DNA of 64,000 nucleotides from DAIQNV01 sp038748775. GTDB taxonomy: Bacteria > Planctomycetota > Phycisphaerae > Phycisphaerales > UBA1924. How positions within the stretch are numbered: position 1 is the first letter of the stretch; each line of letters begins with the position of its first letter. Made by a program: the position numbers and the translations under genes. Shown piece by piece: positions 45,674 through 55,100 of this stretch. The notes under the pieces are model-generated. The model did not search any database, was not told where the DNA came from, and saw only the letters and a list, made by a program, of their open reading frames with translations. The stretch spans positions 62,001 to 126,000 of the forward strand of contig JBCDIT010000004.1 in the NCBI GenBank assembly GCA_038748775.1, written 5' to 3'.

Positions 45674-47761
45674 GTGCGTGCCCTTGTTGTCTTCATTTCG
45701 GTGACGCTGGGCTGGTGCGCGTCGGCGCAGTCGCTCGACTTCGAGGGGCCCGAGGTGCCGCCCGTCGAGGAGTGGGCCGGCCGCGAGCGGCTCGTTGCGT
45801 TCTTCGAGGCATCGCTCGAAGCTGAACTGCGACGCCTCGCGCCACCATCAGACGAAGACGAACCCGAGGCACTCCCGCGCCCGGAGGAACTTGTCCCGAT
45901 GGTGCGTCTCGAACTCCGCCGGCTCGGGCTGGTTCTCGCACAACGCGACGGGCCGACCTTCGGGCGTGATTTGCTCTGGGCTCGAACGGTCGGAAAGCAC
46001 CTCGATGCGTTCGATGACGTGTCGTCTGAGCCGGTGGCGCGCGCGCTGCGGGATCTCGTCGTTGCGACGCCTTCCGAGGATGACCTCGACCGGGCTCTCC
46101 GCGAGGCGTTCGCTCCGCTCCTTTCCCAGCCGATTCCCCGCGCTTCCGGCTGGGTGCTGACTGATGGTGTCGACGCAGAAGCTCCGATCGACGCGATCGA
46201 TGCCGACGCGCCGCCGCACGCGCACGCCGCACTCGCCGCGGCGAGGAACCTCACGGACGATCGGGTTCCGGTGCAACTCGCCGGTCCGGCGCGGGCGCTG
46301 CGGTTTCGCGCCGCCGCGGCTCTGGAGCTGTATCGACCGGTGCCCGACTGGTTCGCGCGTGACCTCGCCGATCGGCACTCAATCGCGCTGTTCAACTCGA
46401 TCGCGGAGACCGCGTTGGGTGATCCGACGGCGCACGCGAGGCTCGACCGGCTCGATTCGATCTCGCGGGTGATCAGGGCGCTCGACGATCTTCCGGCATC
46501 CAGATCGACCCGTGACGCGAGGGTGTTCGCGATCGACGCGATCGTCGAGGCCATCGAATCGGGGGATGGGGTCGCCGTGACCGAAGCGCTCGATGCCGCG
46601 ACGCGGCTCGCCAACGTTCTTAAGGCGACCGAACCCCGTGCGGACCGTGACGATTTGATCCGCCAGCTCAGGCCGGCGTGGCCTAGGTTGCTCGACCAGC
46701 GTCGGCGGGCGAGGGGGCGGTTGGCCGACGTGCTTCCCAGGGTCTTGGCGATGCCCAGACCCCAGTCCGATCCGGCGTTCCTCGCGATGCTCGCCGACGC
46801 GGAACGGGCCGAAGCACGGATCGAGGGCATCGCAAGGCTGAGCTTCACGCTTTGCGGGGGCGTGCTTCCCGAACCGCCCCGTCGCCCGGTGCCCATCGAC
46901 CGGTACGACGACGTCGCGGACCGCGTGCTCGACGTGATCCGCGAGATGCCCGACCGGCGCGAGGGTGAGAACCCACTGCTTCCCGATCGATCGGAGATCC
47001 TGCTCGCACGGCTTTTTTCCGATGCCCGCCGGCTCGTACCGACGTCGCTCGGGAACGCTCCAGAAAGGGCGATGGTGGCCGATCTCGAGTCGTACTCGGG
47101 ACGCAGGGCGTCCTGGGCTCGGATTTCGCTCAATGCGGAGAACGAGTTTCTCGATCAGCTCCGTTCGCGTCGGACCGCGTGGCTCTCGCTATGGAACAAG
47201 CCGGCGCCGCGTGGGCTGGCAGGTTCGCGCCAGGCCGACCGGCACGCGACCTGGATCGCCCTTGCCCATCGCTGGTTAGGCCTCGCGAGGCCGGCGGTCG
47301 AGCTGGCGGAGGCCAGGTCGGCGCTGCGCCGCGGCGAGCGGTGCCGATCGGACGCGTGGCCCGGTTGGGCGATGAACGAACGGGTGTGCGAGGCGTTGCT
47401 TCGCCCCTACGAGGCCGACCTCGCCAGGGCGGCCGTCGCGCTGCGCCGGGACGAACTCTCCGCGGCCCGCGCCGCGCTCGACGATGTCGAGAACGACCAC
47501 GCGCTGGCACGGCTCGCCGGCGAGATCGAGTTGGAGCTCCCGGCACCCGATCCGAGCCGGGGTGCCCTCGCCGTTGCGCTCGACGAACTGGCCGCCGGGC
47601 CGGCCGACCCGTCGCTGTCCCGCTTCGGCCCGGTTCGCGACGCCATCGCAGAGGCGTGCGTATGGGCCTACGAGGTCGAGGCTTCCAGATCCCGAGACGA
47701 GTTCGAAGCGGTCGCGAACCACACCGCGAGGCGGGCGCTGCGTCGCTTGGAACTCCGCTGA
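45674..47761 (+). CDS. Large hypothetical secreted protein
   Basis: Family not recognised. The 695-residue protein has a GTG start, a signal peptide (VVFISVTLGWCASAQ) and a long, mostly helical body rich in Ala, Arg, Glu and Leu, for example FEASLEAELRRLAPP, RLDRLDSISRVIRALDDLPA and ARAALDDVENDHALARLAGEIEL. No domain or catalytic motif is evident. It lies between the glycosyltransferase and purE, 18 bases after the former, inside the same gene run. A scaffolding or surface role is possible. A minus-strand frame over the same region is clearly a shadow. Confidence 0.72.
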   Translation: MRALVVFISVTLGWCASAQSLDFEGPEVPPVEEWAGRERLVAFFEASLEAELRRLAPPSDEDEPEALPRPEELVPMVRLELRRLGLVLAQRDGPTFGRDLLWARTVGKHLDAFDDVSSEPVARALRDLVVATPSEDDLDRALREAFAPLLSQPIPRASGWVLTDGVDAEAPIDAIDADAPPHAHAALAAARNLTDDRVPVQLAGPARALRFRAAAALELYRPVPDWFARDLADRHSIALFNSIAETALGDPTAHARLDRLDSISRVIRALDDLPASRSTRDARVFAIDAIVEAIESGDGVAVTEALDAATRLANVLKATEPRADRDDLIRQLRPAWPRLLDQRRRARGRLADVLPRVLAMPRPQSDPAFLAMLADAERAEARIEGIARLSFTLCGGVLPEPPRRPVPIDRYDDVADRVLDVIREMPDRREGENPLLPDRSEILLARLFSDARRLVPTSLGNAPERAMVADLESYSGRRASWARISLNAENEFLDQLRSRRTAWLSLWNKPAPRGLAGSRQADRHATWIALAHRWLGLARPAVELAEARSALRRGERCRSDAWPGWAMNERVCEALLRPYEADLARAAVALRRDELSAARAALDDVENDHALARLAGEIELELPAPDPSRGALAVALDELAAGPADPSLSRFGPVRDAIAEACVWAYEVEASRSRDEFEAVANHTARRALRRLELR

Positions 47762-47790
47762 GCAGCGGCGGAACGCGATACGATGCCCTG

Positions 47791-48303
47791 ATGGGTGAGC
47801 CGCACGTCGGGATTGTGATGGGAAGCCGGAGCGACTGGGAGACCATGTCGCACGCGGCGAAGACGCTTGAGGATCTGGGCATCGCCCACGAGACCAGGGT
47901 CGTGTCGGCGCACCGCACGCCCGACTTGCTGTTCGAGTACGCCGACACCGCCGTGCCGCGGGCGTTGCGAGCGATCATCGCCGGCGCCGGTGGGGCAGCG
48001 CACCTACCCGGGATGCTCGCGGCGAAGACACGGGTGCCGGTTCTGGGTGTTCCAGTGCAGAGCAAGGCGCTCCAGGGCATGGACAGCTTGCTGAGCATTG
48101 TCCAGATGCCGGCGGGCGTACCCGTCGCGACGTTCGCCATCGGGCGGGCGGGCGCGGTCAACGCCGCGTTGTTCGCCGCGGCGATCGTCGCCCATGACAA
48201 CGCGTCCGTGACTTCGGCGCTCGACGCCTTCCGAGCGAATCAGACCAACCGGGTGCTGGGCGACCCGGACCCGAGCAAGCCTCTCGAAGGGTCGGGCGCG
48301 TGA
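47791..48303 (+). CDS. purE: N5-CAIR mutase PurE
   Basis: Converts N5-carboxyaminoimidazole ribonucleotide to CAIR in purine synthesis. The 170-residue protein has all three active-site blocks: MGSRSDWETM, VSAHRTPDLL and GAGGAAHLPGM, followed by VPVQSKALQGMDSLLSIVQMP. It starts at the ATG at 47791, which follows the upstream stop by 29 bases. The stop overlaps purK by four bases (GTGA), so the two partner enzymes are coupled as in many bacteria. Confidence 0.97.
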   Translation: MGEPHVGIVMGSRSDWETMSHAAKTLEDLGIAHETRVVSAHRTPDLLFEYADTAVPRALRAIIAGAGGAAHLPGMLAAKTRVPVLGVPVQSKALQGMDSLLSIVQMPAGVPVATFAIGRAGAVNAALFAAAIVAHDNASVTSALDAFRANQTNRVLGDPDPSKPLEGSGA

Positions 48304-49448
48304 CCGTTGTCGGTGTCTTGGGTGGCGGTCAGCTCGGCCGGATGCTTGCGCAAGCAGGTGACAAGCTTGATCTTGAGATCCGCTGCTACGACGCGTCGCC
48401 ACACGCGTGCGCTGGACAGATAGCGCCGTTGACGGTCGGCGCGTTCGATGATGTTGTCGCAATCCGGGCATTCGCCGAGGCGTGCGACGCGGTCACGTAC
48501 GAATTTGAGAATGTTCCCGTCGGGTCGGTGAAGGCCCTCGAAGAGGCGGGCGTTGTCGTGCGCCCTTCGAGCCGTTCGCTGGAGGCGGCCCAGGACCGTC
48601 TGCTCGAGCGCCGGCTCTTCGACACCCTCGATGTTCCGACGCCGGTCTGGTACCCGGTCGATGATCTCGCGAGCTTGACCGGAAGCATGGACAAGGCCCG
48701 GGCGTTCGTGCTCAAGTCGCGGTTTGGTGGATACGACGGCAAGGGACAAGCCATCGTGCGCGACGCGGCCCATGCGGAAGCGGCGTGGGCGGAGATCGGC
48801 CAGAGGCCGGCCATCGCCGATGCTCTCGTTCCGTTTCGGGCGGAAGTCTCGTGTATTGGCGTGCGTGACGCCGACGGGCGGCACGCGACATGGGCGATCG
48901 GATCAAATCAACACTCCGACGGCATCCTCCGCGAGTCGATCGTCCCGACCTCGCTCCCGGGTGATCAGGCCGAAGCGGCGGGGGCCGCATGGGGCCGGGT
49001 CGCCGATCGGCTTGACCACGTGGGCGTGCTCGCCATCGAGTTCTTCGTCCTCGATGACGGGGCGATCCTCGCCAACGAATTCGCCCCGAGGGTGCACAAC
49101 ACCGGACACTGGACGATCGAGGGCGCGTCCACAAGCCAGTTCGAGAACCACCTCCGAGCCGTGGCTGGACTTCCGCTTGGGGACACCGGGTTCGCGCCGG
49201 GCGTGGGCGCCGCGGCGATGGTGAACCTCATCGGGGGCGTGCCTCCGGTCGTCCGGGGTGGGGGTGGTTCGGGCGGTAGCGAGGCCGCGGTCCACGACTA
49301 CGGAAAGTCGCCCCGCCCAGGCAGAAAGGTTGGGCACGCGACGGTGGTGGGACCGACGATGGAAGCTGTACATCGGGTCTTGGGGCCGGCACGAGAACTC
49401 GCGACGAGGGCGACCGAGGCGGGCCTGGCACAGGAGGTGGGCGGATGA
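48300..49448 (+). CDS. purK: N5-carboxyaminoimidazole ribonucleotide synthase PurK
   Basis: ATP-grasp enzyme that carboxylates AIR with bicarbonate, giving the PurE substrate. Visible landmarks are GVLGGGQLGRMLAQAG at the N-terminus, AVTYEFENVPVGSVKALEE, KSRFGGYDGKGQAIV and the ATP-grasp core LANEFAPRVHNTGHWTIEGASTSQFENH (here split by the reader). The 382-residue length is standard. The GTG overlaps the purE stop by four bases, and the stop overlaps the nucleotide-sugar dehydrogenase start by four bases. Confidence 0.97.
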   Translation: MTVVGVLGGGQLGRMLAQAGDKLDLEIRCYDASPHACAGQIAPLTVGAFDDVVAIRAFAEACDAVTYEFENVPVGSVKALEEAGVVVRPSSRSLEAAQDRLLERRLFDTLDVPTPVWYPVDDLASLTGSMDKARAFVLKSRFGGYDGKGQAIVRDAAHAEAAWAEIGQRPAIADALVPFRAEVSCIGVRDADGRHATWAIGSNQHSDGILRESIVPTSLPGDQAEAAGAAWGRVADRLDHVGVLAIEFFVLDDGAILANEFAPRVHNTGHWTIEGASTSQFENHLRAVAGLPLGDTGFAPGVGAAAMVNLIGGVPPVVRGGGGSGGSEAAVHDYGKSPRPGRKVGHATVVGPTMEAVHRVLGPARELATRATEAGLAQEVGG

Positions 49449-50806
49449 CGCTGGTGGAAGATATGCGGACGCGATTGGCATCGGGCGACGCGTGCGTTGG
49501 GGTGGTGGGTCTCGGGTATGTCGGTCTCCCGCTTATCGGGGCGATTCACGACGCCGGCCTCCGCTCCGTTGGGTTCGACGTGGACCCGGTCAAGATCGAA
49601 AAGCTCGGGCGGGGCGAGCCTTACATCCAGATGGCTCGGGACGATCTGTTCGAGGTCATCGCGTCGTCCGATCGCTTTCAGGCGACCGACGACCCCGAGG
49701 GGCTCCGCGAGTGCGACGCGATCTTGCTGTGCGTCCCGACTCCTCTCGGGCCCTACAACGAGCCCGATCTCAAGTATGTCCAAGCCAGCGCCAAGATGGC
49801 GGCGAGCGTCCTCAAACCGGGCGGATTGATCGTGCTCGAAAGCACGACCTACCCGGGCACGACGCAAGAAGAGATCGTCGATCTGCTCGAAGGCATGGGG
49901 CGTAAACTGGGCGAGGACGCGTTCGTCGCGTACAGCCCCGAACGCGAGGACCCGGGCCGGATGAGTCACGGCACCAAGACCACGCCCAAGCTTGTCGGTG
50001 GGTCGGACGCCGTCAGCGGCGAACTCGCGACATCGCTCTACCGGCGCTTCGTTGACCAAGTGCACCCGGTGTCGTCGGCGGAGGTGGCCGAGGCGGCCAA
50101 GCTGCTCGAGAACATCTACCGCGCCGTGAACATCGCGCTCGTGAACGAGCTCAAGGTGATTTTCGCCAATCAAGGCATCGATGTCTGGGAAGTCGTCGAG
50201 GCCGCGAAGACGAAGCCCTTCGGGTTCCAGGCGTTCTACCCGGGTCCGGGCTTGGGCGGGCACTGCATCCCGATCGACCCCTATTACCTTGAGTATCGCG
50301 CCCGCCGCCACGGCGATACGACACGGTTCATCGAGCTCGCCGGCGAGATCAACCGGCAGATGCCCCGCAGGGTCGTCCGACGTGTGGGCGACGCGCTCAA
50401 CGCCGAGGGTCGTTCGCTCTCCGGATCGAAGGTCATGGTCCTTGGTGTCGCGTACAAGAAAGACGTCGACGACACCCGCGAGAGCCCGGCCTCTGAGATC
50501 ATCACACGTCTGCAAGACGCGGGCGCTGAGGTGACTTACCACGACCCGTTCGTGCCCAAGTTCCCCCACAAGCGCGACTACTCGATCGATCTGGCGGGTG
50601 TTCCGCTCGACGATGACACGATCGGTTCGTCGGACGTGCTGCTGATCATCACCGACCACAGCAACATCGACTATGAGCTGGTCGCGAAGAAGGCGGGCGT
50701 TGTCGTCGATTCGCGCAATGCTCTGGGCTCGCGCGGCCTGATCGAATCGATGCAGGACGCGGTCCGGGGCAAGCTCCCGGGAGGCGGGGCGCTGTGGAAG
50801 GCTTGA
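49445..50806 (+). CDS. Nucleotide-sugar 6-dehydrogenase (UDP-GlcNAc/UDP-Glc type)
   Basis: NAD-dependent oxidation of a UDP-sugar to the uronic acid, for surface polysaccharides. The N-terminal Rossmann motif VGLGYVGLPL is at about residues 21-30. The middle helix region has LLENIYRAVNIALVNEL. The catalytic Cys274 is in GPGLGGHCIPIDPYYL. VMVLGVAYKKDVDDTRESPA marks the C-terminal domain. At 453 residues it best fits the WbpA/UDP-GlcNAc dehydrogenase group, but a UDP-glucose substrate is also possible. The ATG overlaps the purK stop by four bases. Confidence 0.93.
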   Translation: MTLVEDMRTRLASGDACVGVVGLGYVGLPLIGAIHDAGLRSVGFDVDPVKIEKLGRGEPYIQMARDDLFEVIASSDRFQATDDPEGLRECDAILLCVPTPLGPYNEPDLKYVQASAKMAASVLKPGGLIVLESTTYPGTTQEEIVDLLEGMGRKLGEDAFVAYSPEREDPGRMSHGTKTTPKLVGGSDAVSGELATSLYRRFVDQVHPVSSAEVAEAAKLLENIYRAVNIALVNELKVIFANQGIDVWEVVEAAKTKPFGFQAFYPGPGLGGHCIPIDPYYLEYRARRHGDTTRFIELAGEINRQMPRRVVRRVGDALNAEGRSLSGSKVMVLGVAYKKDVDDTRESPASEIITRLQDAGAEVTYHDPFVPKFPHKRDYSIDLAGVPLDDDTIGSSDVLLIITDHSNIDYELVAKKAGVVVDSRNALGSRGLIESMQDAVRGKLPGGGALWKA

Positions 50807-51399
50807 GCGACTGGGTCAAGGGCGAACTCACCGACGCGCAGAGCGTGCTCGCGTCGATGATCGCGGATCCAACCGTGTCCGAACGCGTCGCATCGCTCTG
50901 CGATCGCATCGCCGACAGCGTCAACGCCGGCGGCAAGGTCCTCGCCTGCGGGAACGGGGGCTCGGCCGCCGACGCGATGCACTTCTGCGAGGAGCTGACC
51001 GGGAAGTATCGCGACGATCGCCCCGCGATCGCCGCCGCGGCCTGCGTCGACCCGACGCACCTGACCTGTGTGGCCAATGACTACGGGTTCGAGTACGTCT
51101 TTAGCCGCTGGGTCGAGGCCCTGGGCCGCGAAGGCGACATCCTGGTGGTGCTGACCACCAGCGGAAACTCAGCCAACATCGTCCGCGCCGTCGAGGCCGC
51201 GTCGGGCCGGGGTCTTGTCACGGCGGCCCTTCTGGGCGGCGACGGCGGCAAACTCGGAGGCTCATGCGACTTTGAGTGGATCGTTCCGAGCGTCGTGGGG
51301 GGGCGTGCGGTCCGTTCCGACCGGATCCAAGAGCTCCACATGCTGCTTTTGCACGCGGTAGTGGGCGGAGTCGAGCGGGCGATGGGGTACGCAGGGTAA
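50794..51399 (+). CDS. SIS-domain sugar isomerase, GmhA-like
   Basis: Phosphosugar isomerase of 201 residues resembling D-sedoheptulose-7-phosphate isomerase GmhA. It has the phosphosugar-binding loop CGNGGSAADAMHFCEEL and the later VLTTSGNSANIVRAVEAA, plus ELHMLLLHAVVGGVE at the C-terminus. A heptose for lipopolysaccharide-type sugars is the usual product. The GTG start overlaps the previous stop by 13 bases and has GGGAGG upstream. A TTG at 50803 would give a 4-base overlap instead. It closes the long plus-strand gene run. Confidence 0.9.
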   Translation: MEGLSDWVKGELTDAQSVLASMIADPTVSERVASLCDRIADSVNAGGKVLACGNGGSAADAMHFCEELTGKYRDDRPAIAAAACVDPTHLTCVANDYGFEYVFSRWVEALGREGDILVVLTTSGNSANIVRAVEAASGRGLVTAALLGGDGGKLGGSCDFEWIVPSVVGGRAVRSDRIQELHMLLLHAVVGGVERAMGYAG

Positions 51400-51442
51400 A
51401 GTCCTGACCCGGACTGCCCAACGGACAGGCCCGGCACAATCT

Positions 51443-51527
51443 GGTGCGGTGGCAGAGCGGTTGAATGCGCCGGTCTTGAAAACCGGTGACCCTTCGGGGT
51501 CCGGGGGTTCGAATCCCTCCCGCACCG
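51443..51527 (+). tRNA. tRNA-Ser (anticodon UGA)
   Basis: An 85-base tRNA with a complete cloverleaf. Acceptor stem GGTGCGG pairs with CCGCACC, followed by discriminator G. The anticodon stem CCGGT/ACCGG closes the loop CTTGAAA with anticodon TGA at 51477-51479. A long variable arm (TGACCCTTCGGGGTC) and a TTCGAAT T-loop mark it as tRNA-Ser. The 3' CCA is not encoded. It lies between the SIS isomerase and the sigma factor gene. Confidence 0.98.
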
Positions 51528-51595
51528 CTTTTCGGACGTCGATTTGGGTTTGACTTCGGTCACTCAAATCCGGAGTCCCGCGGTACGCTCATCGG

Positions 51596-52195
51596 GTGGA
51601 CGAAGTCACCGAACTTCTTCAGGCCCCGGACCTCGACGCCGACGAACGCGCCCGGCTGCTGCTGCCGCGTGTCTACGCCCAACTCCGTGCTGCGGCCAAC
51701 CTTGCGATGTCGGGCGAGCGGCCCGACCACACGCTCGAGCCCACCGCCCTGGTCCACGAGGCCTATCTGAAGCTCGTTGGAGACCGGGAGGTTCCGTGGC
51801 AGAATCGGGCCCATTTCTATGTGGCCGCGGCCGAGGCGATCCGGCGGATTCTCATCGATCACGCTCGGACCAAGGGGCGGGTCAAGCGGGGTGGGGGGCG
51901 ATCGAGGGCAGCGCTCGATATCGGGAGCGTCGAGGATCTGGCGTCGGCAAATTCTGAGACAACCCTGGCGGTCGACGACGCGTTCCGTCGCTTGGAGGCC
52001 GAGCACGAGCGGACCGCGGCTGTCGCGAGGCTCAAGGTGTTCGCCGGTCTGGCGACCGAGGACGTTGCGCGCCTACTCGACGTGAGCACGCGCACAGTCG
52101 AGCGGGAATGGACGTTCGCGAGGCGGTGGATGGCCAAGGTGCTGCTGGAGGACGAAGGCGGCGATGGATTGGGAGCGGGTCAAAGCGGTTCTTGA
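51596..52195 (+). CDS. ECF-family RNA polymerase sigma factor (TIGR02999-type)
   Basis: A 199-residue extracytoplasmic-function sigma factor. Region 2 is seen in LEPTALVHEAYLKLVGDREVPWQNRAHFYVAAAEAIRRILIDHAR, read in two pieces, and region 4 in VARLKVFAGLATEDVARLLDVSTRTVEREWTFARRWM with a helix-turn-helix. This subgroup is abundant in planctomycetes and is regularly linked to a Ser/Thr kinase rather than an anti-sigma factor, as here. It begins with GTG and its end overlaps the kinase gene by 32 bases. Confidence 0.93.
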   Translation: MDEVTELLQAPDLDADERARLLLPRVYAQLRAAANLAMSGERPDHTLEPTALVHEAYLKLVGDREVPWQNRAHFYVAAAEAIRRILIDHARTKGRVKRGGGRSRAALDIGSVEDLASANSETTLAVDDAFRRLEAEHERTAAVARLKVFAGLATEDVARLLDVSTRTVEREWTFARRWMAKVLLEDEGGDGLGAGQSGS

Positions 52196-55100
52196 TGAAG
52201 CGCTCGAACTCCCGGCGGGAGAGCGGGCGTCCTTTGTCGAGGCGAAGTGCGCCGACGATGCGCGCGTGCGCCGGGAGGTGATGGCGCTCTTGGACGTCGG
52301 CGAAGCAGCAACCGGTTTCCTCGATGCCCCGGAGATCGAAGCGAAGCCGGTCGCCGGTGCATCGTCGACCCACGGTGCCGGCGACACGATCGGGCGGTAC
52401 AAGCTGCTCCAGCGGATCGGCGAGGGCGGGTTCGGCGTCGTGTACATGGCTGAGCAGGAACGCCCGGTCCGCAGGCGGGTCGCGCTCAAGCTGCTCAAGC
52501 CCGGCGTCGACACCAAGCAGGTCCTGGCTCGGTTCGAGGCGGAGCGTCAGGCGCTGGCGTTGATGGACCACCCCAACATCGCGCGCGTGTTCGACGCCGG
52601 CGAGACGGAGAACGGGCGGCCTTATTTCGTGATGGAGCTGGTCGCGGGCGACCCGATCACGACGTACTGCGACCGCGAGAACTTGTCGACGGTCGAGCGG
52701 CTCGGTCTCTTTCGCGAGGCGTGCGCCGCGGTGCAGCACGCGCATCAGAAGGGCGTGATTCACAGGGATATCAAGCCCTCGAACGTGCTGGTGGGCACCA
52801 TAGACGGTAAGCCCGTTCCGAAGGTCATCGACTTCGGCGTCGCCAAGGCAACGAACGTCGCGCTCACCGACCGCACGCTCTTCACCGAGTTCCGTCAGTT
52901 GATCGGCACGCCGGCGTACATGAGCCCGGAGCAGGCGGACACCTCGTCGCTCGCGGATGTCGATACTCGATCGGACGTCTACTCGCTGGGCGTGCTCCTC
53001 TACGAGCTCTTGACCGGATCGCCCCCATTCACGCCTCAGACCCTGCGCGAAGCGGGGTTCGCGGAGATGCTTCGGATCATCCGCGAGAGCGAGCCGGAGA
53101 AACCTTCGACGCGGATCAGCACCCTGGGCGATGGGCTCGATGAGGTCGCCAAGCGCCGGCAGGAACAGCCCGGCAAGCTGGGCACGCTCGTGCGGGGCGA
53201 ACTCGACTGGATCGTGATGAAGGCGCTCGAGAAGGACCGTGGGCGGCGGTACGACTCGCCGGCATCGTTCGCGCTCGACCTCGAGCGGTACCTCGCGAAC
53301 GAACCGGTGTCGGCCTCGCCCCCCTCGGCACTCTACAAGGCTCGGAAGTTCGTGCGACGGAACCGGGCCGCGGTCGCGAGCACCGCCGTCGTGCTCCTTG
53401 CTCTTGTGCTCGGGGTCATCGGCACGTCGGGCGGCTTTGTCTGGGCCCTGAACGAGCGCGCGGTGGCGCGCGAGGCCGAGGGGCGCGCGGTCGAGAACGA
53501 GGCCACCGCCCGCCGGTCCGCGACCGAGGTCCTGCTGCTCTCCGCCGGGCAGGAGAAGCGGCTCGGGAACTACATCGAGGCGGCGAGGCTGCTCGACCGG
53601 GTCGACGAGCCAAGCCGTACGCACTGGTGGAACGTCGCCCGAGCGATGGCCTCGACGCGTTCTGAGTTGATGGCCTCAGGTCGCGTCCGGTACCGCTGGA
53701 ACGCGGACCACTCGCTCATCGCCGCGACCAGAGTACTCGGCGGGCTCGACATACGAGACGGGGAGACGTTCGAGATCATCGCCAACCTCGAACGCGACGA
53801 CATCGCACGCCCCAAATGGACGTCGGACCCGAACGCGATCGTCCTGATGGGCGGCGGTTTCAGACTCCACGATGGTCGCACGCTCGAGCCCATCGGGCCG
53901 AAGGTCGAATGGACGAGCCCCCGGAACCCAGGCGTCGTCGGCGATCGGTTCGTGGTGGCGCAATCACCAGAGGGCGAGGACCTCCGCTTGCAGGTCATCG
54001 ATCTCATACAAGGTGAGGTCGTGACCGATCGTCGTTTCCCAGGGCTCGCGCGCCTCGTGAGCCCGCCGATCCCCGCCGGAAACGACTGGTTCTGGTTTCA
54101 TCGGTCCGATGGGCCGGTGTTTATCTCGAGGGTCCCCGATCTGTCTGGTCCGGTGTTGATCGACGAGCGCACACCGAAGGTCGCGCGCCCGTATTCGCCT
54201 GATCAGGGCGTCGTTTTCCGACGGGCGGGATCGTCGGTCGAGTGCTGGTGGATCAACGACGCCGGAGAACCAGCGTACGGATGGACATACACGGTCGACA
54301 CGAGCATCAACACCGCGCACGCTCGCGACGGGATCGCCCTGCTCCACGCCCAGCGTCGGATGCACCTGGTCGACGTAGCCACCGGGGAGCCACTCGTCGA
54401 TCCGATCGACATGGGGACATCGAGCAGGGTCGCCGACGTGGACTGGGAACGCGGCCGACTGCTCGTCGATCTCGGCCGGGCACAGACACGCCTCTTCGAG
54501 CTGGACGCATGGAAGAGTCCGTATTCAGCGCAGGTCGCGAAGACTTCGGCGAGGCAGCTCCGCTTCACCCCCGACCACCGGATCGCGATCGCGGCCAACT
54601 TCGACGCGCACTACCTGTTCGAGGGCGGCGGTGTCCGCCTCGTCGACCCCATCGCGTGCGTCGAAATCGGCCGCCTCCTCGGACCGCGATGGCACGGCCA
54701 GGCGGTCCCGAGCCCGGACGGGACCACGCTTGTCACAGAAAGCCGTCTTGCAAAGCACGGCGGACGAGGCGCTCAAGACGTTCGAGTGCTTTCGCTGGAG
54801 ACGGGCGCCAAGCTGTGGTCGGGCGCGTTCCCGCACCCGACGAACCTTCGGTACACACCGGACGGAACCGGGATCATCATCGGGCAGCAGGTGTACAGCG
54901 CTCGATCGGGCGAGGTCGTGTCGACCGCCCCGGCCATCGCCGGGTTTGTTGGGCACCGAACGCAGAAGTACGAACTCCGCGAGCCGGGCACGCCCAATCG
55001 CCCCTGGTTCGACGTGATCGATCGCGCCACTAGCGAGCGGGTGCGCCGCTTTGAGGCCGACGTTGCCTTCCGAAGGCACGCCCGGATCTCCAACGACGGC

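Noticed and set aside
45523..47133. 536-residue minus-strand open frame
   Set aside because: Ser/Arg/Ala low-complexity shadow of the GT4 and unknown secreted genes, with no ribosome site.
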